NCBI GenBank assembly: GCA_028717985.1
Contig: JAQUMS010000014.1
Coordinates: 1-11,433, forward strand
Source of the DNA: Candidatus Omnitrophota bacterium
GTDB lineage: Bacteria; Omnitrophota; Gorgyraeia; Gygaellales; Profunditerraquicolaceae
Direction: 5' to 3'
DNA length: 11,433 bases
The notes beneath the pieces are model-generated. The model saw only the letters and a list, made by a program, of their open reading frames with translations. It did not search any database and had not been told where the DNA came from. The position numbers and the translations under genes were made by a program. Positions 1-6,294 of the stretch are shown here, piece by piece (the stretch's first letter is position 1; every line of letters begins with the position of its first letter).

Positions 1-723
1 GGAAACAGGGGATACTGCTATTTATATAAAATAATTTTCGATTACAAATCGGAAGAATTACCCCCTCCTCAGCCAAAAGAACTGCGGCCTTCTCTTCTGA
101 TAAAGAAAATAATCAAGAACGTGAAAATTTATTTTAATTTTAATAAAACCGATATCAGGGACGATGCTTCTTCTATCCTTAATGAAGCGGTCAGGGCGTT
201 GAATAAAAATCCAAAGGCGGATATTTTAATTACGGGAAATTGCGATACCCGCGGTTCGGAAACATATAACGAAAAACTGGGAAGGCGGCGTGCCGACGCG
301 GTTAAGCAATATATTCTGGACAAGGGTATTGCCGAAGATAGAATCAAAATCATAAGCCGCGGCAAACTTGATGCTGTTGCGCCGGTGACTGACCTGGTGG
401 GTATGCAGAAAGACCGTAACGCGCAGTTTATGGTGGCGGAAGTTGAAGAAGTGATGATTCCGTCCGGAGAGCAGGTTCCATCCGAGGCGACGCCGGTTGA
501 AGAAGGAAAATATGTAGAAGAAGCGAAACAGACCCTTGAAGGTGAAGTCAGGGTTTCAACTCGCGAATATACTATTCAGAAAAACGATTCTTTATGGAAA
601 ATTGCGGCGAAAGAGCTTGGCAACGGGAACCGCTGGAAGTATATTTATGAATTGAACAAAGATAAAATTAAAAATCCCAATAAATTGAAAGCCGGTACAA
701 ATATCGTTATTCCCGTTGAATAA
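1..723 (+). CDS. OmpA-family peptidoglycan-binding protein with C-terminal LysM (5' end missing)
   Basis: This reading frame is open from the first base, so the visible 240 codons are the 3' part of a longer gene. The GTG at 121 is only an internal candidate start. A proline-rich linker (PPPQP, about base 61) leads into an OmpA/Pal C-terminal domain (about 121-435). That domain has the family signature: IYFNFNKTDIRDDA, then GNCDTRGSETYNEKLGRRRADAV, in which the Asp of CDTRG and the Arg of GRRRA correspond to residues that bind diaminopimelate in the family. An acidic linker follows, then a LysM domain (about 565-717) opening YTIQKNDSLWKIAAKELG and ending in an IVIPVE-type strand. Two murein-binding modules imply a periplasmic protein tethering outer envelope to peptidoglycan. 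The missing N-terminus could be a lipoprotein signal, a beta-barrel or a repeat domain, and cannot be decided here. Confidence 0.88.
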   Translation, partial: GNRGYCYLYKIIFDYKSEELPPPQPKELRPSLLIKKIIKNVKIYFNFNKTDIRDDASSILNEAVRALNKNPKADILITGNCDTRGSETYNEKLGRRRADAVKQYILDKGIAEDRIKIISRGKLDAVAPVTDLVGMQKDRNAQFMVAEVEEVMIPSGEQVPSEATPVEEGKYVEEAKQTLEGEVRVSTREYTIQKNDSLWKIAAKELGNGNRWKYIYELNKDKIKNPNKLKAGTNIVIPVE

Positions 724-778
724 TTAGAAGGCGTGTGCCGTCGGCGGCAGTTTTGCGGATTGGAAAGAGACAGGGACG

Positions 779-1255
779 ATGACTATTGAAAAATCAATTA
801 AGCTGTCTGTTTTGCTTAAAGAGAAACATATTGATCTTGAACTGAAAGAGCATTCCAAGAAAAAATTACTTACCGAACTGGTTGATCTTGCCGCGGCATC
901 GTCGGAAAAGATCAAAGATCCCAAAGAGTTTTTAGGCGCGTTGGTTAAAAGGGAAAAGCTCGGGTCAACGGGGATCGGAAACGGTGTCGCTATTCCCCAC
1001 GCGAAATCAGAAAGTGTCCGTGATTTTGTTCTCGCGTTCGCCCGCCATAAAGAGGGAGTTGATTTTGGCGCTCTCGATGGAGAAAAAACATACCTGTTTT
1101 TTGTCCTTGCTTCTCCTCAGGATAATGTCGGCGGCCATTTAAAGATACTCGCGGAAATTTCCCGTCTGGTGAAAGATAAGTTTATCGTGGAGTTGCTTAA
1201 ACGCGCTGAAACGAAAAAGGAAATACTGAAGATTATCTCGGATCATGAGCAATAA
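779..1255 (+). CDS. PTS EIIA type-2 (fructose/nitrogen-type) domain protein
   Basis: The product is a 158-residue single-domain protein of the PTS_EIIA type-2 fold, which accepts phosphate from HPr or NPr on a histidine. The diagnostic stretch is REKLGSTGIGNGVAIPHAKS, placing the phosphorylated His at residue 74. The later segment with FFVLASPQDNVGGHLKILAEISRL matches the family's conserved second half. The length is typical of PtsN (EIIA-Ntr) or free fructose IIA proteins. No EI, HPr, IIB or IIC gene is visible nearby, so a regulatory role of the PtsN kind is more likely than sugar transport, though this is inference. The ATG is preceded by purine-rich GGAAAGAG and AGGG at plausible distances. 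It follows the OmpA-LysM gene by 55 bases and may share its transcript. Confidence 0.87.
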   Translation: MTIEKSIKLSVLLKEKHIDLELKEHSKKKLLTELVDLAAASSEKIKDPKEFLGALVKREKLGSTGIGNGVAIPHAKSESVRDFVLAFARHKEGVDFGALDGEKTYLFFVLASPQDNVGGHLKILAEISRLVKDKFIVELLKRAETKKEILKIISDHEQ

Positions 1256-1273
1256 CGCGGGATTTTCAGTATT

Positions 1274-1302
1274 TTGACCCTGGAATATACCTTTATTATT
1301 AC
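1274..1302 (+). promoter_or_regulatory. Possible sigma-70-type promoter
   Basis: In the 113-base gap before the thioredoxin/CcdA-like gene, TTGACC (1274-1279) is followed after 17 bases by TATTAC (1297-1302). These match the -35 and -10 consensus at five and four of six positions. An alternative TATTAT at 1294-1299 has too short a spacer. It would start transcription of the redox gene pair with a leader of roughly 60 bases. The call rests on motif match and position only. Confidence 0.33.
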
Positions 1303-1368
1303 CCTCCAATTGCCGGGACTCAAGAGCAGTTTTAAGATTGCGTTCACGGGAAGAGATGAATTATTGAG

Positions 1369-2544
1369 ATGAAGAAAATCGTCTTTGTAATTCTTTTTTT
1401 TATTTTAAGCCTGCCGGGAATCGGTACGGCCGCTCCGCAGCCTGGTGCGCCCAAGCCGGCAGTAATCTTTTTTTACTCTGTTACCTGCCACGAATGCAAT
1501 AAACTTGAAAACGAATTCCTTCCTCTTGTGCGGGAACGGTACGGCGAAAAAATAAATTTAGAAATGCGCGAAATAGGAGATATTGAGAACTATAAACTTC
1601 TTATAGCGCTTAAAGAACGGTATTCGGTAACTAAACAACAAGGCCCTCCGGTTATATTTATTGATGGAAAATTTTTGTGGGGCCGGGATGAAATCCAGCA
1701 AAAACTTTTTCCGTTCATTGATACCTCACTTGATAAAGGAAGAAAAGGATCCGTACCAGTCCCGGCCGTGGATTTAATTTCACGTTTTTTCAGCCTGAGC
1801 GGTTTGACTGTCGCCGGACTCGGACTGGTGGATGGGATTAATCCGTGTGCTTTCACGGTAATCGTTTTTTTTATGTCATATCTTGGACTTCAGGGATATG
1901 GGAAGAAACGCTTAGTTATTATTGGGTTGTGTTATATCTGTGCTGTTTTTATAACATACTTTCTGATCGGTCTTGGGATTTTTAATTTTTTGTACCAAAC
2001 TGAAGGATTTTGGCAGTTCAGAAGAATATTTAACTATTCCATAGGCGGTCTCAGCCTTGTTTTCGGAGCGTTCGCCGTGTATGATCTGGTTTTGTTCCTG
2101 CGGACCGGCGGCAAAACGGATGGATTTGTCCAGCAGCTCCCTCGTTCGGTTAAGAACCGTATCCACGCGGTTATCGGAATGTATTATAGGAAGCAGGGGA
2201 ATGATATCCCAGGTGAACAATGGATAATGCTCCGTCTTGTTTTGAGCGCGTTTATAACAGGGTTCCTTATCTCTATTCTTGAATCGCTTTGTACGGGACA
2301 AACATACCTGCCTACCATAACGTTTGTATTGAAAACAACAAATATAAAAATACAGGCCCTGGCGTATTTGTTGCTCTATAATGTAATGTTCATTCTTCCT
2401 CTGGCGGTCGTGTTTATTCTTGCTTTGGGGGGGGTAAGTTCCCATAAGTTTTCCGGTTTTATTCAGAAGAATATGGTTATTATTAAATTCTGTATGGCGC
2501 TGCTGCTTTTTGGGCTCGGCGCATATTTAATCTGGAGGGCATGA
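1369..2544 (+). CDS. Thioredoxin-like domain fused to CcdA/DsbD-type transmembrane electron carrier
   Basis: The 391-residue protein begins with a signal peptide (residues 1-22, ending GTAA). A short thioredoxin/glutaredoxin-like domain (about 30-120) follows, with a CHEC active-site pair (C40, C43) in FFYSVTCHECNKLE and a PPVIFIDG segment like the cis-Pro region. The rest is a polytopic domain of the CcdA/DsbD family with about six helices. It carries the two membrane cysteines expected to form the electron-relaying disulfide: C160 in DGINPCAF and C308 in ESLCTGQ. By family knowledge, such proteins take electrons from cytoplasmic thioredoxin and deliver them to periplasmic thiol proteins. 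The order is notable: the thioredoxin domain precedes the membrane domain, whereas classical DsbD has it at the C-terminus. The next gene, a DUF1573 lipoprotein, is translationally coupled. The exact partner is unknown. Confidence 0.85.
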   Translation: MKKIVFVILFFILSLPGIGTAAPQPGAPKPAVIFFYSVTCHECNKLENEFLPLVRERYGEKINLEMREIGDIENYKLLIALKERYSVTKQQGPPVIFIDGKFLWGRDEIQQKLFPFIDTSLDKGRKGSVPVPAVDLISRFFSLSGLTVAGLGLVDGINPCAFTVIVFFMSYLGLQGYGKKRLVIIGLCYICAVFITYFLIGLGIFNFLYQTEGFWQFRRIFNYSIGGLSLVFGAFAVYDLVLFLRTGGKTDGFVQQLPRSVKNRIHAVIGMYYRKQGNDIPGEQWIMLRLVLSAFITGFLISILESLCTGQTYLPTITFVLKTTNIKIQALAYLLLYNVMFILPLAVVFILALGGVSSHKFSGFIQKNMVIIKFCMALLLFGLGAYLIWRA

Positions 2545-3005
2545 TGAGAAATTTTTTAGTTCTGGTGTCACTCGGTTTCGTTGTGAGTTTTATGGCGTCG
2601 GGTTGCGCTTTGAAAACCATGGGGAAATCTGTTCCTTCAGCCCTTCCTGTTTCAGAGACCGCAGGTAATGTTGTTCAGCCCGTTCAAACGTCTGTTCCCA
2701 AACCGGCCGATCCTTTTGTCTGGGATTTTGGCCAGATCAAACAGGGGACCGAAGTTAATCATGTGTTTACTATTACGAATGAATCACAACAGCCGATAAA
2801 AATTAAAGATATTAATACGTCGTGCGGCTGTACCGCGTCGGAAGTAAAGAAAAAGGATCTGGCTCCCGGTGAAAGCACGGAAATAGGAGTGACATTTAAA
2901 AGTTCAGGATATTCAGGACCGGTTCAGCAGTTTGTGTATGTTCATACCGATAAACCGGAAGATCCGATTCTTAAATTGACTATAAAAGCTGAAGTAATAA
3001 AATAA
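2544..3005 (+). CDS. DUF1573-domain lipoprotein
   Basis: This is a 153-residue exported protein with a short hydrophobic signal ending in a lipobox (MASGC), so it should be lipid-anchored. After a Pro/Val/Ser-rich linker comes a DUF1573 (Ig/ASPM-like beta-sandwich) domain. Its markers are WDFGQIKQGTEVNHVFTITN, the family's INTSCGCTAS cysteine pair, a LAPGES turn and a final LKLTIKAEV strand. The first of two adjacent ATGs (2541) lies only two bases from the GGAGG Shine-Dalgarno (2534-2538). The second ATG at 2544 has better spacing and overlaps the upstream TGA by one base (TGATG), so I prefer it. The function of DUF1573 is not established. Close coupling to a CcdA/DsbD-like gene suggests the SCGC thiols may be a redox client or partner, which is inference. 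Confidence 0.87.
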   Translation: MRNFLVLVSLGFVVSFMASGCALKTMGKSVPSALPVSETAGNVVQPVQTSVPKPADPFVWDFGQIKQGTEVNHVFTITNESQQPIKIKDINTSCGCTASEVKKKDLAPGESTEIGVTFKSSGYSGPVQQFVYVHTDKPEDPILKLTIKAEVIK

Positions 3006-3044
3006 TACTACGTCAGTTAAACACTGCGTAACTTTCGGACCTGG

Positions 3045-3117
3045 GTTAAATTCCCTGCCTATGGCAGGCAGTGACTTATGTTCGCTCACGTTGTTCGCTC
3101 CGTAAGTCACGTGCTCA
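3045..3117 (+). repeat. Palindromic repeat module A (cluster 1)
   Basis: The module opens with GTTAAATTC, a slightly divergent form of the family's TTAATTC edge. A perfect 6-bp hairpin follows, CCTGCC-TAT-GGCAGG (3054-3068). The main stem is GTGACTTATG (3071-3080) with CGTAAGTCAC (3101-3110), ten pairs including one G:T. Its 20-base loop holds TTCGCTC twice. The right edge reads GTGCTCAAATTGA, where the other modules have GCTCATTAA. It lies in the noncoding gap after the DUF1573 gene and is the most degenerate copy at its right end. Confidence 0.72.
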
Positions 3118-3137
3118 AATTGAAAAAAGTTATTTTC

Positions 3138-3192
3138 TTCGGCAGTAAAACACGGCGCAAATTCCTGACGAAATTTGCTTGTTACTGTCGAA
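3138..3192 (+). repeat. Linker palindrome between modules A and B
   Basis: The outer stem is TTCGGCAGTAA (3138-3148) with TTACTGTCGAA (3182-3192), eleven pairs including one G:T. The inner stem is GCAAATT (3157-3163) with AATTTGC (3172-3178). The right arm ends exactly where the next repeat module begins. The two-tier plan recurs between modules D and C with unrelated stem sequence. Confidence 0.6.
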
Positions 3193-3279
3193 GTTAATTC
3201 ACAGACGCCTCGCCAGAGGAACAATGGCGGGCTACACTTTATGTTCTCTACGTTCCATAAAGTGTCTGTTCATTAAGGA
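3193..3279 (+). repeat. Palindromic repeat module B (cluster 1), adjoining the M48 protease gene
   Basis: The left edge GTTAATTC is followed by ACAGAC (3201-3206), which can pair with GTCTGT (3264-3269). Inside are a GC-rich arm, CGCC (3211-3214) with GGCG (3226-3229), and a perfect 10-bp stem, ACACTTTATG (3234-3243) with CATAAAGTGT (3256-3265). The right edge is TTCATTAAGGA. The layout closely matches module C (7832-7918), although the main stem sequence differs and still pairs perfectly. Its last bases are part of the ribosome-binding site of the next gene. Confidence 0.75.
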
Positions 3280-3280
3280 G
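3275..3280 (+). promoter_or_regulatory. Shine-Dalgarno that fixes the M48 protease start
   Basis: AAGGAG lies six bases before the ATG at 3287. The frame extends upstream to an ATG at 3179, but those 36 codons cross repeat module B and have no ribosome-binding site, so 3287 is the real start. The AAGGA is the conserved right edge of the repeat module itself. Confidence 0.75.
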
Positions 3281-3286
3281 AGATAT

Positions 3287-4246
3287 ATGTTTTTTTTGCA
3301 ATTAAGGTTATGGTTGTTAATGACTGTTTTTTTCGGTATTATGTACGCGGTATTAACGATAGCGGCGACACGCTTAGGGATAACGAATTTTTACGCCCAT
3401 ATTGTTTTAGCGTTTGTTATGATATTTATTCAATACATGATCGGCCCGTTTTTGGTTGAGTGGCAGATGCGTATTAAATATATTAAACGGGAAGAAAACC
3501 CTGAATTATTCAGTATGGTTGAAGAGCTCGCCATGCGGGCGAATATTCCTATGCCCAGAGTCGGTATTTCCCAGGTAGATATCCCAAACGCGTTCGCGTT
3601 CGGAAGAAGCATTCGGGACGGCAGGGTGTGCGTTACCGAAGGTATTGTGCGTTTGTTGAATAGAGAGGAATTGCGGGCTGTCCTTGGCCATGAATTGAGC
3701 CATTTGAAAAACAGGGATGTTCTAACAATTACTCTTCTTTCGGTTATCCCTCTTATTTTATACCGTCTTGCCTGGTCTTTTATGTTTTATGGCCGAAGGC
3801 GTGATGAAGAACGGGGAGCTAATACGGTTTTAATAGGTATCGCGGCATTTGTTTTTTATTTTATCACTAATTTGCTCGTGTTGTACGCTTCACGTATACG
3901 TGAATATTTTGCCGATCAGGGTTCTGTTGCTTTGGGGAATCCCCCATCAGCTTTAGCGACCGCGTTGTATAAACTGGTATACGGGTCAGCCCGCATGGAC
4001 AGGGAATCTTTAAAAGAATCTGAAGGTTTAAAAGCGTTTTTTATTAATGATCCGTCTCAAGCCGCGGCAGAAATACGGGAATTACGGCAGCTTGATTTTG
4101 ACAAAAGCGGTACGATTGATCCTCAGGAACTTGAACAGTTGAGGAGAAAACGCGTGCGTTTAGGCTGGGGGGATAAAGTTATGGAGTTGTTGAGCACGCA
4201 TCCTAATATGCTTAAACGCATTAAAAAATTAGCGGAGTATCATTAA
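3287..4246 (+). CDS. htpX: HtpX-like M48 family membrane zinc metalloprotease with EF-hand-like loop
   Basis: This is a 319-residue membrane protease of the M48B/HtpX type, which degrades misfolded membrane proteins. Two N-terminal transmembrane segments (about 8-28 and 36-56) precede the catalytic region. The zinc motif HELSH (H135, E136, H139) follows REELRAVLG, and the third ligand is E206 in RIREYFAD. Two further hydrophobic segments (about 146-168 and 179-200) lie between them. The C-terminus has the family STHPNMLKRIKKL block. Between AFFINDPS and that block lies DFDKSGTIDPQE (270-281), which fits a canonical 12-residue EF-hand calcium loop, with D1, D3, S5, G6, D9 and E12 all present. 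It is the first gene of a close-packed run with acetate kinase (three-base gap) and nfnAB, and repeat module B provides its leader. Confidence 0.88.
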   Translation: MFFLQLRLWLLMTVFFGIMYAVLTIAATRLGITNFYAHIVLAFVMIFIQYMIGPFLVEWQMRIKYIKREENPELFSMVEELAMRANIPMPRVGISQVDIPNAFAFGRSIRDGRVCVTEGIVRLLNREELRAVLGHELSHLKNRDVLTITLLSVIPLILYRLAWSFMFYGRRRDEERGANTVLIGIAAFVFYFITNLLVLYASRIREYFADQGSVALGNPPSALATALYKLVYGSARMDRESLKESEGLKAFFINDPSQAAAEIRELRQLDFDKSGTIDPQELEQLRRKRVRLGWGDKVMELLSTHPNMLKRIKKLAEYH

Positions 4247-4249
4247 CGA

Positions 4250-5461
4250 ATGAAAATACTTGTTATTAATTCCGGAAGTTCGTCTGTGAAATATCAGCTG
4301 TTTCAGATGCCTGAAGAAACGGTGATAGCGCGTGGTTTGCTGGAGAAAATCGGGGAAGAGAACTCTTTGTTCTGTCAGAAAAGCATTAAGGGTGAGATTG
4401 AATTAAAAAACCAGATCAGGAATCATGAAGAGGGTATCAATTTTATTATTTCAATGCTGACGGACAGCCGGCACGGCGTGATTTCTTCAGTCAATGAAAT
4501 TGAAGGTATCGGCCATCGTGTGGTTCATGGCGGCGAAGAATTTAACGGTTCGGTACGTATTACAGGCGACGTTGTCCGGAAAATAGAAGCTTATTCTGAT
4601 TTGGCCCCTTTGCATAATCCGCCGAATCTTATGGGGATTAAAGCGACTCAGAAATATATTCCCGGCGCGATTCAGGCGGCATGTTTTGATACCGCGTTTC
4701 ACCAATCTATTCCGCAAAAAGCATATCTTTACGCGATTCCGTATTCATTATATGAACAGTATCATATTCGGCGTTACGGGTTCCACGGGACGTCCCACCG
4801 GTACGTGGCAATGCGGTGCGCGTCTATCGTGAGAGAAGGAATTCACGCTCTTAACATGATTACGTGTCATTTAGGCAATGGCTGTAGTATTGCCGCGATT
4901 GAAAAGGGCAGGTCTGTTGATACCAGCATGGGATTTACTCCTCTTGAAGGTTTGATTATGGGCACGCGAAGCGGTGACATCGATCCGGCGGTGATGTTTT
5001 ATCTTGAAAACAAGGGATATACGTGTTCTGGTCTTAATGACCTTTTGAATAAGAAGAGCGGCCTTGTTGGTATTTCCGGCGTAAGCAATGACATGAGGAA
5101 TCTTTTTCAAGAAAAAGAAAACGGCAACCCGCGAGCTGCGTTGGCTATTGATATGTTCTGTTACCGTTTGAGGAAATATATCGGTTCATATCTGGCTGTC
5201 CTTAAACAAACCGATGCTATAATTTTTACCGGAGGGATCGGGGAAAACAATGCTTACATCAGACGCGAATCTCTTGATGGCCTGGAAGCTCTTGGTATTG
5301 TGTTTGATGATGCCCGGAATCAGAATATCCAGCGGGGGCGCGATTCTTGTATAAGCGCCGATAGTTCCCGTATAAAAGTTTTTGTTATTCCCACCAATGA
5401 AGAGTTAGGGATCGCTATTGATACCTACGAAATTGCGCAGAGAAGTAAGCAAAAAGAATAA
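4250..5461 (+). CDS. ackA: Acetate kinase
   Basis: The 403-residue enzyme interconverts acetate + ATP and acetyl-phosphate + ADP, giving the substrate-level ATP of acetate fermentation. It has full family length and intact motifs: NSGSSSVKY (N7), GHRVVHGGE (R90), HNPPNL, ACFDTAFH (D147), RRYGFHGTSHRYV (H179), CHLGNGCS, MGTRSGDIDP (R240), FTGGIGENN and PTNEE (E384). These residues line up with the catalytic Arg, Asp, His and Glu known from the Methanosarcina enzyme. It starts three bases after the protease stop, with a weak GGAG inside that gene, so translation is probably coupled. No phosphotransacetylase gene lies beside it, although pta is the usual neighbour, so acetyl-phosphate must come from an enzyme encoded elsewhere. 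The nfnA gene begins five bases downstream. Confidence 0.97.
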   Translation: MKILVINSGSSSVKYQLFQMPEETVIARGLLEKIGEENSLFCQKSIKGEIELKNQIRNHEEGINFIISMLTDSRHGVISSVNEIEGIGHRVVHGGEEFNGSVRITGDVVRKIEAYSDLAPLHNPPNLMGIKATQKYIPGAIQAACFDTAFHQSIPQKAYLYAIPYSLYEQYHIRRYGFHGTSHRYVAMRCASIVREGIHALNMITCHLGNGCSIAAIEKGRSVDTSMGFTPLEGLIMGTRSGDIDPAVMFYLENKGYTCSGLNDLLNKKSGLVGISGVSNDMRNLFQEKENGNPRAALAIDMFCYRLRKYIGSYLAVLKQTDAIIFTGGIGENNAYIRRESLDGLEALGIVFDDARNQNIQRGRDSCISADSSRIKVFVIPTNEELGIAIDTYEIAQRSKQKE

Positions 5462-5466
5462 TTCCG

Positions 5467-6270
5467 ATGATTGCCATTCTGGATAAATATCCTCTTGCTC
5501 CCCATGTCTATTATATGCTTCTTGAGGCCCCTTTGATAGCGGCTAAAGCTCAAGCAGGACAATTTGTTATAGTTCGGGCCGCGGAAGAAGGGGAACGTAT
5601 TCCTTTAACTATCGCTGATTATGACCGGACGAGAGGGACCGTGGTTTTGGTATTTCAGGAAACCGGCAAGACCACTCGTCTTTTGGCTTCTTTGCATCAA
5701 GGAGGGACGATCCTTGATCTTTTAGGTCCGCAAGGTAATCCTACGGAGATAGAGCGGTTTGGAAATACGGTTGTGATCGGCGGCGGGATTGGCGTTGCTC
5801 CGATTTTTCCCTTGGCCCGCGCCTTGCGGGAAAAGGGGAATACTGTTACCGCGATTGTCGGTTTCCGGTCACGAGAATATGTTTTTTGGGAAGAAAAAAT
5901 GGCACAGGTTTCCAACCGGCTTGTTATGACAACTAACGACGGTTCGTACGGAACTAAAGGATTTGTCACCGATGCGCTTAAAGGTTTGTTGGATTCAGGA
6001 GAAACAATTGACCGTGTTTTCGCGATCGGCCCTGCGTTGATGATGAAAGCGGTTGCTGAAGCGACAAAGGAAAAAAACATTAAGACCATTGTCAGCCTTA
6101 ACTCATTAATGGTATGCGGAATGGGTATGTGCGGCGCGTGCAGGGTGACGGTTGAAGGAGTTACCAGATTTACGTGCATGGATGGTCCCGATTTTGACGC
6201 CCATCAAGTCGATTTTGATGTTTTGATAAAACGGTTGGAAACGTATACCTGTGAAGAATGCGGTGAATAA
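5467..6270 (+). CDS. nfnA: NfnA-like FAD/NAD-binding [2Fe-2S] subunit of NADH-dependent ferredoxin:NADP+ oxidoreductase
   Basis: The 267-residue protein belongs to the ferredoxin-NADP reductase/PyrK-like family, as the small Nfn (SudB) subunit. RIPLT (44-48) marks the FAD-binding barrel, and VVIGGGIGVAPIFPLA (102-117) the NAD-binding half. A C-terminal [2Fe-2S] site has C217, C222, C225 and C237 in VCGMGMCGACRV and FTCMDG. With the next gene it should form NfnAB, which couples NADH and reduced ferredoxin to NADP+ reduction by flavin-based bifurcation. My recollection of structurally studied NfnA proteins is an Asp at the position of C217, so the all-Cys set here may be a variant. The alternative name, glutamate synthase-associated sulfide dehydrogenase subunit, describes the same family. 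No strong ribosome-binding site is seen, and coupling to ackA is likely. Confidence 0.9.
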   Translation: MIAILDKYPLAPHVYYMLLEAPLIAAKAQAGQFVIVRAAEEGERIPLTIADYDRTRGTVVLVFQETGKTTRLLASLHQGGTILDLLGPQGNPTEIERFGNTVVIGGGIGVAPIFPLARALREKGNTVTAIVGFRSREYVFWEEKMAQVSNRLVMTTNDGSYGTKGFVTDALKGLLDSGETIDRVFAIGPALMMKAVAEATKEKNIKTIVSLNSLMVCGMGMCGACRVTVEGVTRFTCMDGPDFDAHQVDFDVLIKRLETYTCEECGE

Positions 6271-6294
6271 GGCAGAATATGCCGGGGTAGAAAC

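Noticed and set aside
736..749. TGCCG-TCGG-CGGCA hairpin after the OmpA-LysM gene as a terminator
   Set aside because: The stem is only five pairs and the following T run is four bases, so it is too weak to call.
1912..2445. Long minus-strand open frame opposite the CcdA-like gene
   Set aside because: Its translation is low-complexity and charged without any recognisable motif, and the + strand gene is clearly real. It is a shadow frame.
3179..3286. Upstream in-frame extension of the M48 protease by 36 codons
   Set aside because: The extension runs through repeat module B, lacks a ribosome-binding site and gives an arginine-rich segment unlike HtpX N-termini. The ATG at 3287 has a good Shine-Dalgarno and begins at the expected membrane helix.
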